From Candidatus Poseidoniaceae archaeon (GTDB lineage Archaea; Thermoplasmatota; Poseidoniia; Poseidoniales; Poseidoniaceae), in NCBI GenBank assembly GCA_949372875.1, contig CASIAW010000001.1, forward strand, positions 554,869 through 618,868: DNA of 64,000 nucleotides. The letters run 5' to 3'. The number at the start of each line of letters is the position of its first letter. The first letter of the stretch is position 1. Shown here one piece after another: positions 1-9,687 of the stretch. The notes under the pieces were generated by a model. That model saw nothing but the letters and a program-made list of their open reading frames with translations. It ran no database searches and had not been told where the DNA came from. The translations under genes and the position numbers were made by a program.

Positions 1-725
1 CATTGCTGTGCTGTATGAGGACCATAGGAGGCTGCTGAAAAAGTGTTCAAAGTGGTCCACGTTCCCGAGGAGGTTTTGTATTGAATTTGTAAATCTTCAT
101 TGGCGTCAGGTTCCTCACCACATGAAGAATCTCCTTCACGCACCCATGCATGTAATGGCATAGTCGTCACACCTGCGAGATTGACCACCGGAGATGTAGC
201 GTGCTGTGCACTGGTGGCTTGCGTTTTGATTGAACCTCCAGTAGAACCATTATAGCCACATGAATTGGAGGTCCAGCGGCTCACAAAAGTGGAACTTGAA
301 ACCGTCCATCCTTGAAGACCAGTGTTGAAATCCCACAAGACACCTCCACCTTCTGCATTGAGAGCACCGTTGGCTGTAGAAGTTCCGTTATTGATCGCAC
401 TGCTGTGCGACCAGACAGTATTATCATCCCATACAAAGCCTTGATGTGTAGCATCAACAGAAGGCTTCATTGAAAGATGAACATCGGTCACTGGAGCATT
501 GCTCGGCACCTCAACAGTGAAAGAATCAGAATACAAACCTGAACCGGATAACTGGATAATAGCATCGTCTCCAGCACCTGCAAAAAGAATCGAGTCTTCA
601 TCACTTAGGACATTCGAGTCAAAAGGTGAGGATGCTATGTCAGTCATCATGGTCTGTATCGGGCCACCAAAGAGCATCAAGAGCGCAAGAAGCAAAGCGC
701 CTCGGCGTGGTGAAGACCCCGACAT
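1..725 (-). CDS. Secreted reelin-like surface protein, N-terminal part (runs off window)
   Basis: The ORF track misses this gene because its 3' end lies outside the window. Reading the minus strand from the ATG at 725 gives an open frame of 241 codons to base 1. The ATG is preceded by a GGGGAG ribosome-binding site. The product starts MSGSSPRRGALLLALLML, a signal peptide with two arginines before the hydrophobic core. An extracellular-looking region rich in Ser, Thr, Asn and Gly follows. A later stretch (WVREGDSSCGEEPD, then EDLQIQYK, SGTWTTL) resembles the carbohydrate- or protein-binding beta-sandwich found in reelin-like repeats. Export and surface location are inferred. No catalytic motif is visible in the part present. 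The plus-strand ORF at 499-744 is its shadow. Confidence 0.8.
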   Translation of the reverse strand, partial: MSGSSPRRGALLLALLMLFGGPIQTMMTDIASSPFDSNVLSDEDSILFAGAGDDAIIQLSGSGLYSDSFTVEVPSNAPVTDVHLSMKPSVDATHQGFVWDDNTVWSHSSAINNGTSTANGALNAEGGGVLWDFNTGLQGWTVSSSTFVSRWTSNSCGYNGSTGGSIKTQATSAQHATSPVVNLAGVTTMPLHAWVREGDSSCGEEPDANEDLQIQYKTSSGTWTTLNTFSAASYGPHTAQQ

Positions 726-879
726 ACTCTCCCCTAACGGTTAAAGGACTTCAAACATACCCCGCCACCCTTTCATGTGTTTGAGTTTGTCACCTTCTTT
801 CCAAGAAATGTAAAAGCTGTAGAATGCTCTACTCTACGGAGAGAAGAAGGGTGAGGTTCAAGAGAAAAAAGCATCTCGC

Positions 880-3800
880 ATGGCTATGGCACGTCCAAAG
901 TCAGCAGGTGAATTCGACGCTGTCGAACTGGAAACAGCCTTGTTGGAGGCATGGAAAAGCGAAAACGCATTCCAACAATCCATTGAATCAAACCGCAACG
1001 GAGCGCCATTTATCTTTCTTGAAGGACCACCAACAGCAAATGGAAAGCCTGGTATCCATCACGTTGTCGCTCGAGCTTACAAAGACCTCGTCTGCCGATG
1101 GAAAACGATGGAGGGATTCAAAGTTGAGAGAAAAGGTGGATGGGATACTCACGGACTGCCGGTAGAAATTGAAGTCCAAAAGCGAATGGACTTGATGTCC
1201 AATGAAGCCATCGAAGAATTTGGCATGGAGAATTTCAATCAAGCATGCCGAGATTCTGTTTGGACCTATGAATCCGCATGGAGAGAGATGACTGAGCGTA
1301 TGGCTTATTGGGTCGATTTGGATAATCCCTATGTCACCTTAGAAAACAACTATGTTGAATCATGCTGGTGGGCAATGAAACAAATGTTCGACAAAGGACT
1401 GCTGTATCGAGGCTACAAGGTCCTCCCATATTGTCCCCAAACAGGCACGTCTTATTCAAGCCATGAAGTCGCATTAGGATACAAAGAAGTTGAAGAACCA
1501 TCGGTTTATGTTAAGTTCAAGTTAATCGATGATTCTGCAAGTATACTCGCTTGGACAACCACGCCATGGACTCTGCCTGGGAATGTTGGACTCGCTGTTG
1601 GACCTGATGTCACCTATGTGCGTGCTCGCATTACAGAACAAGCCGAAAACTGGGTCGGCCAAGGCGGTGCTGCTGTTGGTGAAGAAATCATTTTAGCCAA
1701 GGAATTGATGAAGGAAGTACTTCGTCACAATGTCGAGATTATCGAAGAAATGCCCGGCTCGGCCCTTGTTGGCCGTTCATATGAACCCCTGTTCCCCGAA
1801 GCAGTTCCACGTGGCGATTCAAAAACCGCATGGACTGTCCTTGAAGCAGATTGGGTTACAACTACCGATGGAACAGGTGTTGTCCATACTGCAGTCATGT
1901 ATGGTGAAGATGACTACAACCTCGGAATGGCTGCTGGACTTCCAGCATACCACACCGTGGGCATGGACGGAGCATTCCTAACTGGTACACATTCTGAACT
2001 CGACGGACGATATGTCAAAGAATGCGATCAAACGATTATTGAACTTCTTTCTGCCCCTGGTGGAAGTAATGGTAAAGGCCCAGAAAGCGGATTATTGTAT
2101 CGCGAAAAGGCATACCTTCACGATTATCCTCACTGTTGGAGAACCGACCATCCATTGCTCTACTACGCTATGGACTCGTGGTTCGTTCGCATGACTGCTG
2201 TCAAAGAACGTCTGCTTGAATTCAACAACGAAGTTGAATGGGCGCCTGATTGGGTCGGCGAAGGTCGTTTCGGTGAATGGTTGCGCAACGTCAAAGACTG
2301 GGCAATTTCCCGTGAACGCTATTGGGGGACACCTCTTCCAGTTTGGCGCGATGATGAAGGGAATATGAAATGCATTGGCTCAATTACAGAATTACAACAA
2401 GAAGTGGCCAAAGCAGTTGCTGCTGGAATTGAAAACCCTGTATGTCCAGACGAGGTGGATCTTCATCGACCAATTGTCGATGGTTTTACACTTCTTTCGG
2501 ACAATGGGAAACCGATGTATCGAGAGCCTTTTGTCATGGATTGTTGGTTTGATTCTGGTTGCGCACCTTTCGCTCAGTGGCATCACCCGTTTGACGGCGG
2601 TGAGAAATTCAATGCTTCTTTCCCGGTCGACTACATTTGTGAAGGTGTCGACCAAACACGTGGATGGTTTTACACCCTACTCGCGGTATCGACAACTGTC
2701 TTTGACAAACCTGCTTACAAACGGTGCTTGAGCCTCGGGTTGATTTTGGATGCTGAAGGCAAGAAAATGTCCAAGTCACGAGGCAACATTGTTGACCCAT
2801 GGGACCATTTTAATCGGGAAGGAGCAGATGCAACACGTTGGTACATGGTGACCGCTGGAGCACCATGGAACCCGCTCAAGTTCGATTCGAACGGCGTTCG
2901 AGAAACATATGCAAAGATGTTCTTGACGCTTTGGAATATCTACAAGTTCCATGCTGATTACGCAGCACTGGATGGTTTTGACCCTGAACTTTCAGAATCG
3001 AAAGTCGAAAGTCGCCCTTCTCTCGATCGGTGGATTTTATCGAGACTCGCAACGACAGCGCATAATTACCATGCGGACTTCAAAGTTTGGAACTTCCACA
3101 AGGCATGCCGAGATCTTGAAGATTTCATTGTCAACGATGTGTCAAATTGGTATGTCCGCCGCAGTCGCCGCCGCCTATGGGATGATGCGGAGACTACAGA
3201 CAAACTCGCATGCCAGCACACACTCCATGAAATTTTGACAACCGTATGCCGATTGGTGGCTCCAGTCAGTCCATTTATGGTTGATACGATGTATCGTAAC
3301 CTCACTGGGGAAACGGTTCATCAGGCCGCTTGGCCACTTGGAATACCTGGCTCTCTTGAAGGTGCTACAGCTGATGCTTGGGATGAAGAAGCTGCTGCTG
3401 CAACTGCAGTACTCCCACCGCAAGATATGCAACTTGAAGCAACAATGGCTTTGGTTCGAGAACTCGCTGAAGTAGGCCGACGCATTCGTGTTGAAGCAGG
3501 GAGAAGACAACGCTTACCTTGCTCACAAGGATGGATTGTATCGGGTCCAGACATGGAAGAATTCCACGATATTCTTGCTGAGGAATTGAACGTTGAAACG
3601 ATTGCCGTAGAAAACGACCTCGATCGATTCCAACAAATTGAACTCGCACCAAACTTCCGAGCGCTTGCGCCTAAAGCAAGAAGTGAAGTCAATGCGGTTG
3701 CTGGTGAAATAAAGAATGCTGATGATCCGTCCGCCATGTTTGCTGCGATTCAAGCGGGAACATGCGAGATACGAGGTGTCAATATCGAAGAGAACGATGT

Positions 3801-4173
3801 CGAAATCCGACGTGTGGAGCGTGAAGGGTTTGCGGCTTCTACGGTTATGATTGGTCAAGGAGACGATGCACAACAAATCAGCCTCGTACTCGACATGAAC
3901 GACACTCCTGCACTACTTTCAAAGGGTCTGGCACGCGACATTACTCGGCGTATCCAAGCCAAGCGCAAGAGCCTTGACCTCGCTATTGAAGCAACTATTG
4001 ATTTAGAGATATGGACACAAAACGCTCCAGAAATGTTTGAGCAAGACCGTGAATGGATTGTTACTGAAACACGTGCTGCAGCGGCCGTTTTCCACTCCAG
4101 TTCTGAAGCACCTTCTTCTAATGCAGAAACCTTTGAAGTCGACGGAACTTCTGTTTGGTTTACCGTTCAATGA
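880..4173 (+). CDS. ileS: Isoleucyl-tRNA synthetase
   Basis: This class I aminoacyl-tRNA synthetase charges tRNA-Ile in the cytoplasm. The HIGH-like signature appears as GPPTANGKPGIHH, with GIHH at residues 58-61. The KMSKS loop is exact (KKMSKSRGN, residues 629-633). The region between holds the CP1 editing domain, including the typical AWTTTPWTLPGN stretch. The C-terminal 400 residues form the helical anticodon-binding domain and a tail. The length of 1097 residues suits the long archaeal/eukaryotic-type IleRS. Starts at 880 and 886 are both ATG; I keep the first. The stop overlaps the ATG of the next gene (ATGA), so the lipoprotein behind it may be translationally coupled. No T-box or other leader element is visible in the 154-base upstream gap. 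Confidence 0.97.
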   Translation: MAMARPKSAGEFDAVELETALLEAWKSENAFQQSIESNRNGAPFIFLEGPPTANGKPGIHHVVARAYKDLVCRWKTMEGFKVERKGGWDTHGLPVEIEVQKRMDLMSNEAIEEFGMENFNQACRDSVWTYESAWREMTERMAYWVDLDNPYVTLENNYVESCWWAMKQMFDKGLLYRGYKVLPYCPQTGTSYSSHEVALGYKEVEEPSVYVKFKLIDDSASILAWTTTPWTLPGNVGLAVGPDVTYVRARITEQAENWVGQGGAAVGEEIILAKELMKEVLRHNVEIIEEMPGSALVGRSYEPLFPEAVPRGDSKTAWTVLEADWVTTTDGTGVVHTAVMYGEDDYNLGMAAGLPAYHTVGMDGAFLTGTHSELDGRYVKECDQTIIELLSAPGGSNGKGPESGLLYREKAYLHDYPHCWRTDHPLLYYAMDSWFVRMTAVKERLLEFNNEVEWAPDWVGEGRFGEWLRNVKDWAISRERYWGTPLPVWRDDEGNMKCIGSITELQQEVAKAVAAGIENPVCPDEVDLHRPIVDGFTLLSDNGKPMYREPFVMDCWFDSGCAPFAQWHHPFDGGEKFNASFPVDYICEGVDQTRGWFYTLLAVSTTVFDKPAYKRCLSLGLILDAEGKKMSKSRGNIVDPWDHFNREGADATRWYMVTAGAPWNPLKFDSNGVRETYAKMFLTLWNIYKFHADYAALDGFDPELSESKVESRPSLDRWILSRLATTAHNYHADFKVWNFHKACRDLEDFIVNDVSNWYVRRSRRRLWDDAETTDKLACQHTLHEILTTVCRLVAPVSPFMVDTMYRNLTGETVHQAAWPLGIPGSLEGATADAWDEEAAAATAVLPPQDMQLEATMALVRELAEVGRRIRVEAGRRQRLPCSQGWIVSGPDMEEFHDILAEELNVETIAVENDLDRFQQIELAPNFRALAPKARSEVNAVAGEIKNADDPSAMFAAIQAGTCEIRGVNIEENDVEIRRVEREGFAASTVMIGQGDDAQQISLVLDMNDTPALLSKGLARDITRRIQAKRKSLDLAIEATIDLEIWTQNAPEMFEQDREWIVTETRAAAAVFHSSSEAPSSNAETFEVDGTSVWFTVQ

Positions 4174-5639
4174 GTCCGATTTCCCGCACTCTATTCCTGC
4201 GACGACTTCAAAGAGATGCGGCACTACGCAGTTTCATGCGTCGCATCGCTCTTTCCATTCTGTTGGTAGCCTCCATGCTATTGGCCGGCTGTTTTGGCGA
4301 CGGTGAAAAATTGGTGGAACAAGAAACTGTAGAGCCACTTTGGGAATCATACTCATTGGTCGACCAGATTCAGCATGAAGACCCGCGGATGTTCGTAACC
4401 ATTGATTTGCGAACCAATGAAACGACCAACACAACTTGGGCTGTTTTTGATGCAACCAAAGGTGGAAACTGTTGTGAACACTACCTCGCAACGACCATCG
4501 AAGGAGATATCCTCAACATTGGAGGCGAATATCCGGTTTACAGTGAAGACCGAGGACATGCTTGGGACACATACATTCCTGGTGTCCTTCCCGCCCTTGG
4601 CCAATGCGTCACTGCAGTCCCTACGAACCCAGGTCAAGAAGGTCTTGGAGAAGGCAGCATTGTGCAAGCGACAAACGGCGACATCATCTCGATGTCGTGG
4701 TTCCCATACATCGGAGCTGACGGAAAAATCGACAAGTTCTACGCAATTCTGTTTGATGAATCTGAAGACGAGTGGAAATGGTGTTACAATCGATTAACAG
4801 AACCATTCTACGACCGTTCCTGGCAAGTAGAAGTGGTTGGTCCGATCACTTCAACCATTGGAAACGGCGACTGGGCGAGTATTGTCGTCTCTAATTTCTG
4901 GCACCAATCGCTCGATGCTGGTGGTCAAATCAGCGTCGATGGCCTGAATTATTATCCGTTCCAATTTACAGGTCGAGATTCAAACGACCCTATTGTCGAA
5001 CTCGACCTCAACTTCACTGCTGAAGGTTTGACTTCTTACTATGATGTCAACAAACCTCACAAGGAAATGAGAGCATTCCCTATGCCAACCGGCGGACTCA
5101 TATTCCCAAGTTACTATTCAAACGGAAATGCTGCTTACATGGATACAACACTGTCTTGGAATCAACTCGAAGTCCAATTCCCGTCCGAGTATTGCCACTA
5201 CGATTCTGCTGGAACGCTTCACTGTGTAGCAAACTCAGGAACTTCATTTACCCATTACATCTCCACAGATGGGGCAATGACCTGGCAGAATCAGACCTAC
5301 GACATGAGTTCTGTATCTTCTTCTATCGAAGAATGGGAATTTCAGGCGAATGGAGAATTAGACCTGTTTGTGCTTAACATTCGATATCAAAGTACTCAAG
5401 GGCCAGATATCGACATGGTCTACCACGTTCGTGGATACTCTGAAGATATGGCTCCAGACACCCTGACGTATATTGGTCAAGGCGATTTGGATTCAACATC
5501 AGGTGCGGGAAACGACATCCGGTTTGATTTCGCCTCTTTAGGCATCTTGAATGACGGTGGCGTAGTCGTTGCCTACCACGATTCAACAGACCCTGACCCA
5601 TTGTTTGCTGTTGAACTGGAATTGCCGTATACAGCATGA
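4170..5639 (+). CDS. Lipoprotein with sialidase/BNR-like propeller repeats
   Basis: A hydrophobic segment ends in LLVASMLLAGC, a clear lipobox, so the mature protein should be lipid-anchored on the outer face of the membrane. Two stretches look like Asp-box turns of sialidase-type propellers: YSEDRGHAW and STDGAMTW. No complete set of sialidase catalytic residues is recognisable, so it may be a binding protein rather than an enzyme. The ATG at 4170 overlaps the ileS stop. A second ATG at 4236 would give a more typical short n-region (MRRIALSILL) and is equally possible. The gene is convergent with the S15 peptidase, with 44 bases between the two stops. Substrate unknown. Confidence 0.7.
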   Translation: MSPISRTLFLRRLQRDAALRSFMRRIALSILLVASMLLAGCFGDGEKLVEQETVEPLWESYSLVDQIQHEDPRMFVTIDLRTNETTNTTWAVFDATKGGNCCEHYLATTIEGDILNIGGEYPVYSEDRGHAWDTYIPGVLPALGQCVTAVPTNPGQEGLGEGSIVQATNGDIISMSWFPYIGADGKIDKFYAILFDESEDEWKWCYNRLTEPFYDRSWQVEVVGPITSTIGNGDWASIVVSNFWHQSLDAGGQISVDGLNYYPFQFTGRDSNDPIVELDLNFTAEGLTSYYDVNKPHKEMRAFPMPTGGLIFPSYYSNGNAAYMDTTLSWNQLEVQFPSEYCHYDSAGTLHCVANSGTSFTHYISTDGAMTWQNQTYDMSSVSSSIEEWEFQANGELDLFVLNIRYQSTQGPDIDMVYHVRGYSEDMAPDTLTYIGQGDLDSTSGAGNDIRFDFASLGILNDGGVVVAYHDSTDPDPLFAVELELPYTA

Positions 5640-5683
5640 GGCTGCTGGATTTCAGCATCACATTCTTTGAGTTCCTCGATGAC

Positions 5684-7564
5684 TTACATCGAGTTAACGC
5701 AACGCTCGTGCAAACACTCTGGAGGAGAGAAATAGATTCGATCTTCCGGAGTAAAGGTATCCAAAAGGAGCGTCGATGTTGCACCTTCCTGAACAAAGAC
5801 AACTGAAGATGTGCTCGCTGGCAAGTAGTCCTCACCGGTGGAGAGAAGGCTCAATCGAAGTGTGTGACCTGCAGCAATTTCCGCATCTAAAGGCATGAAT
5901 TCCATTTTGGCATTGATGGTTTCCAAAACTGGCGTCCAAGTTTGTATCTCGTCGCCTCCTGCATAATATCGTAAGTCCATGATAGCATGCCCGATGTGGA
6001 TACAGGTTTCTGAATCATCGCAATCTTCGAGTAAAGCGTAAAGTTGTCCGCCTAACGATGCGGTCGTTACATCAACGTGTAAGCGCGGTATTCCTGCGAT
6101 GTAGAGCGGCTCTGTAAGTGGTTCAGATTGCCACAGAGGGCCAGTGTTCGCATCAGGGAAAACGGTGGTTCCGCCTCCAATGTTGGCCATTATACCACCT
6201 AAGTCATAGGAAATCTCTGTCATATCGCTGGGAGGATAACGGTTTTCCAGTCTCCATGAACCTTGGTTGGATTGGATTTCGATATAGAGTCCGGGTTGCT
6301 CCCCTACGCCGCGCAGATAGAAATCAAACCATTCAAGCAAGTCTTGCATCCAGTCGTACCTCATCATTTCAGGGAAGGCCTCCCCACCTCGACCACCCAT
6401 CTCAGAACGGTCATCAAGTTGTACGGGTCGGTCTGGATAATCATGGTCCCACTGGCCAAACAGTCCCTTCGCATCAATTCCAGCATCTTTGAGGGCATTC
6501 ATTGTAGGAACTGCCATGTGTGGATCAACGTTCCAATCATGCATACCCTGAATCAGATAAACACTGCCTTGATAGTTGTTCAATACTCGTTCAAGGAAGT
6601 ATCGTTCAGACCAATAATCTCCTGCCACTTCTGAGCCAAACATGTAAGCTGCAACACCAGTTCCAGGACCGAGGATATAATCCGGACATATGTTTTGGTA
6701 ATCCTCCTCATCTCCGTCAATTCCGTAGGAACCATAGACGCCGTTGTGCATGATGGGTGCTCTTGCTTCTGCAGAGCCGTTTCTCCACATCAGTTCTTTA
6801 ACGCCAATCAAACCAGAAATAGGAACGATTGTTTTGAGATAATCATGCTCTGCACCAAACATAGCGGCTTGCCATGGAGTGCTTCCATCATAGGATTTAC
6901 CTATCATTCCAACTGCTCCATTCGACCAGTTTTGTTCAGCCAACCAACGAACTGCAGCATCGTTTCCGAGTTGTTCGGCATTCCCCATCAAATCCATGCA
7001 GTGGTTTGAGCGACCGGTGCCTGATACAGATACTTGCGCAAATGCAAACCCGTGTGGAAGTATTTGGTCAATGATCATCTGTCCGAGCCAAGTGCCTGGA
7101 ACTTCAATGCTCGGCGTTTCTACAGAGGCTTCTTGGAAATAGGGGCCAAATTCTGCAATCACCGGAACAGTGACTCCATCGGGAACGTTAGGACGCCATA
7201 CTGCAAGACTAATTACCGCTCCATCGGGTGCCGCCCCACCTTCATCAAGAGGAAGAGAGTATTCGACAAAATGATGCGTGGAGTTCCATTCATTATCTGT
7301 TGGAAGAATCTCATAGGGTCCGAGCTCAAGAGCGATGCTGAATTCACCATCCGTTTGGTATGGCATTGTATTGCGTTGCCAAACTGGCACTCGTGTCGTT
7401 GATTGTTGTTCTTGCTCTTCGATAATTTGGACCAGTGCATCTCCAAATACGGCTGAAACAAAAAGGAAAACCAATGCGACAGCGAGAGTTGAACTCAAAA
7501 CGAGATTAAACTCCCTTGTCAAGCGAACTTGGCTGTCAGATTTATCCTGCTCCAATGACCTCAC
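5684..7564 (-). CDS. Membrane-anchored S15-type (Xaa-Pro dipeptidyl-peptidase/CocE-like) hydrolase
   Basis: This alpha/beta hydrolase belongs to the S15/CocE group, which cleaves Xaa-Pro dipeptides or hydrolyses esters and amides. The nucleophile motif is GKSYDG (GxSYxG), followed by PWQAAMFG. The later segments [11 protein letters not shown] and GQWDHDYPDR hold the likely acid and histidine. The C-terminal third matches the jelly-roll domain of the family (LHVDVTTAS, later LRLSLLSTGEDYLP). Near the N-terminus an uncleaved hydrophobic helix (LVLSSTLAVALVFLFVSAVFG) suggests anchoring with the enzyme outside. The frame begins with GTG. A close paralogue lies at 9688-11499 on the same strand, beyond the MutS-like gene. 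Peptide scavenging is the likely role; the exact substrate cannot be told from sequence. Confidence 0.88.
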   Translation of the reverse strand: MRSLEQDKSDSQVRLTREFNLVLSSTLAVALVFLFVSAVFGDALVQIIEEQEQQSTTRVPVWQRNTMPYQTDGEFSIALELGPYEILPTDNEWNSTHHFVEYSLPLDEGGAAPDGAVISLAVWRPNVPDGVTVPVIAEFGPYFQEASVETPSIEVPGTWLGQMIIDQILPHGFAFAQVSVSGTGRSNHCMDLMGNAEQLGNDAAVRWLAEQNWSNGAVGMIGKSYDGSTPWQAAMFGAEHDYLKTIVPISGLIGVKELMWRNGSAEARAPIMHNGVYGSYGIDGDEEDYQNICPDYILGPGTGVAAYMFGSEVAGDYWSERYFLERVLNNYQGSVYLIQGMHDWNVDPHMAVPTMNALKDAGIDAKGLFGQWDHDYPDRPVQLDDRSEMGGRGGEAFPEMMRYDWMQDLLEWFDFYLRGVGEQPGLYIEIQSNQGSWRLENRYPPSDMTEISYDLGGIMANIGGGTTVFPDANTGPLWQSEPLTEPLYIAGIPRLHVDVTTASLGGQLYALLEDCDDSETCIHIGHAIMDLRYYAGGDEIQTWTPVLETINAKMEFMPLDAEIAAGHTLRLSLLSTGEDYLPASTSSVVFVQEGATSTLLLDTFTPEDRIYFSPPECLHERCVNSM

Positions 7565-7646
7565 GAAGTATACGTAAGTCCGCTTCCATTTGAGGTTAAC
7601 GCGGCATTGCCAATGACACAGTCAGCATTCACTTTCGCTAAAATAC

Positions 7647-7678
7647 AAGGGGTTTGAGCAATATCCTCAAAAGCCCTT
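7647..7678 (+). other. Imperfect hairpin upstream of the MutS-like gene
   Basis: AAGGGGTTTGAG and CTCAAAAGCCCTT can pair around the loop CAATATC, with one mismatch and one bulged base. It sits 17 bases before the ATG of the MutS-like gene, in the gap between it and the divergent S15 gene. It could be a structured 5' leader that affects translation. It lacks a downstream T-run, so a terminator is unlikely. Confidence 0.3.
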
Positions 7679-7695
7679 GACAAACGATGTGACAC

Positions 7696-9687
7696 ATGGT
7701 TCTGAGTACCTTACCCGGAGTTGGTGAACGACTTGCCCAAAAAATAACCGACCATTTTGGTGGAGAAGACCAAGCTCTTGCTTCTTTAAAATCCGGTGAT
7801 ATAGCACGAATCGCAGAAATTGAAGGCGTCTCTCCAAAAAGAGCATTATCCCTTGCTCGATTGGTTGCAGGACAGTCTGGAACTTTCTTAGCAACAAAAG
7901 AAGCAGAAAAATTACATCGTTCCTTGCTTCAAGACATTGTGTCATTCGCATCATGTGCTGCTACACGAGAACGAATGCAATTATTGATGCCCGTTGAAAA
8001 TCCTGCGGAACGTCGACTCAAAGTCAGCCATGCAATGAATTACGCACAGAACTATACGCAGAGTATGAACACACTCGGAGGGTTATTTCACAACCTTCGA
8101 CAAACACGCTTCAACAACGAAAGATATGAGCGAGTGGTTGTAAGTAAACAACCGCTTGATTCATTCAAGAAATGGTGCCGAGTCTTACAACCCGGAGAAG
8201 GAGAAACTTGGAAAGATTACACTGTATTCAAATCCGTAACATGGATTGGAGGAGGAGCACCTGCAGATGCACCAGATGGGTGGGTCGTCCTTCCAAATGC
8301 AAATAATTCGGAATTAATTCTTCCTGAACGAACCATTGACTGGTTCCGACATAACCTTCGTACGCTCACCGTCATTTCCGATGTTGTTCAAATGAGCCGA
8401 AGTTCGACTGAAAAACATCCATTCATCAATGAATTATACGATTTAACCGTTGGACTTGAACACCTACCGGAAATCCTTCTCGGTATTGACGAACAAGGAG
8501 ATTTAGACATCATGGCTGAAGTCAAAGACAAACTTTGGAAGACTGCGAAGTCACTTGAAGAGCAAGTGAATGCGGAAGTCGCTCAGGCTATGGACGATGC
8601 AAAGATGAATCTGAGCGGTGCAGAATTATTAGAAGCGCTATCAGATGGAGCAGCATTCCAGAGAAAGTTGCAAGAGGCAACCACCGATGTCATCACTGAA
8701 GCAATGGAAAAGGCCAAACAGACGATGGTCGAGACACTTGAAGGAACTGGTGTTCGTTGCCCATACGAGATATTCTCGTCGCAATGGCCTGCTAAAATTA
8801 ATCGCAAAACTATTGATGAGATTGATCAAGCATTGGAAACCAAATTGAAAACAGGAGAGATTGAACACATGCTTCAACTCGCCAAAAAACTCGGCCCTCT
8901 TCGAGAACGTTGCGAGGAAGTCGTCCGTTCGTTGATTGAATTTGATCAGTGGGTCTGTATTGCTCAATGGGCAACAGACAGGCAATGTGTGCTGCCGGAA
9001 ATTGTCGAACATGGCATCTATATTGAACAAGGAAGACATCTGCTCCTCGGATGTCAGCCTGACCCTGTTACCTACGGGCTAGGATTTGCGGGGGACACAC
9101 AGGACCAGCAATCACTGGCTTTACTCACCGGCGCTAATTCTGGAGGAAAAACGACCTTGCTTGAATTACTTGCACATACCTGCATTCTCGCTCATATGGG
9201 TCTGCCCGTTCCTGCAAATGCAGCACGAGTGGGACAAGTTGACGCTTTACATATTCTTGCAAAAGCTGGAGGTACCCAAAGCGCTGGTGCTCTAGAACAA
9301 ACTCTGGTCGAATTAGCGAATGTAGTAAGCGACCCAACACCTAAACTCATTCTAGCTGATGAATTGGAAGCAATTACAGAACCTGGTGCAGGTGCCCGAA
9401 TTATTGCAGGTATGTTACTGGCAGCAGAATCTCAAGACGATACGACCATGATGCTCGTAACCCACTTGGCACCTGCAATCATCAAAGCCACCGGACGTGA
9501 CGATTTACGTGTTGATGGAATTGAGGCAACAGGGCTCGATGCTAATTTAGAATTAATGGTTGACCGAACGCCAAAACGAAACTACTTGGCTCGCTCAACA
9601 CCGGAATTAATCGTTAGGCGATTAGTTGAACGCAGTGAAGGAAATGCTCAGACATTGTTCCGAGACATCTTACAGATGTTCGACTGA
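7696..9687 (+). CDS. MutS-family ATPase with N-terminal helix-hairpin-helix
   Basis: Residues 1-60 carry two helix-hairpin-helix-like units (LPGVGERLAQKI; IEGVSPKRALSLA), a non-specific DNA-binding module. The C-terminal third is a MutS domain V ATPase: Walker A GANSGGKTT near residue 479, then the GQVDALH, GGTQSAGALEQ and LILADELEAIT segments and a late VTHLA. The middle is helical, like the MutS lever and clamp region. No mismatch-recognition domain I with its Phe-x-Glu motif is seen. No Smr nuclease is present, which separates it from bacterial MutS2. A role in recombination or DNA-structure processing is an inference. At 663 residues it fits archaeal MutS-related proteins. Its TGA directly abuts the stop of the convergent S15 lipoprotein gene. 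Confidence 0.85.
   Translation: MVLSTLPGVGERLAQKITDHFGGEDQALASLKSGDIARIAEIEGVSPKRALSLARLVAGQSGTFLATKEAEKLHRSLLQDIVSFASCAATRERMQLLMPVENPAERRLKVSHAMNYAQNYTQSMNTLGGLFHNLRQTRFNNERYERVVVSKQPLDSFKKWCRVLQPGEGETWKDYTVFKSVTWIGGGAPADAPDGWVVLPNANNSELILPERTIDWFRHNLRTLTVISDVVQMSRSSTEKHPFINELYDLTVGLEHLPEILLGIDEQGDLDIMAEVKDKLWKTAKSLEEQVNAEVAQAMDDAKMNLSGAELLEALSDGAAFQRKLQEATTDVITEAMEKAKQTMVETLEGTGVRCPYEIFSSQWPAKINRKTIDEIDQALETKLKTGEIEHMLQLAKKLGPLRERCEEVVRSLIEFDQWVCIAQWATDRQCVLPEIVEHGIYIEQGRHLLLGCQPDPVTYGLGFAGDTQDQQSLALLTGANSGGKTTLLELLAHTCILAHMGLPVPANAARVGQVDALHILAKAGGTQSAGALEQTLVELANVVSDPTPKLILADELEAITEPGAGARIIAGMLLAAESQDDTTMMLVTHLAPAIIKATGRDDLRVDGIEATGLDANLELMVDRTPKRNYLARSTPELIVRRLVERSEGNAQTLFRDILQMFD

Noticed and set aside
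499-744. Plus-strand ORF of 81 aa at the window start
   Set aside because: Antisense shadow of the partial secreted protein on the minus strand, which has a signal peptide and a ribosome-binding site.
824-1165. 113-aa ORF overlapping the start of ileS
   Set aside because: Out of frame with ileS over most of its length, with no recognisable domain; ileS motifs begin within the overlapped region.
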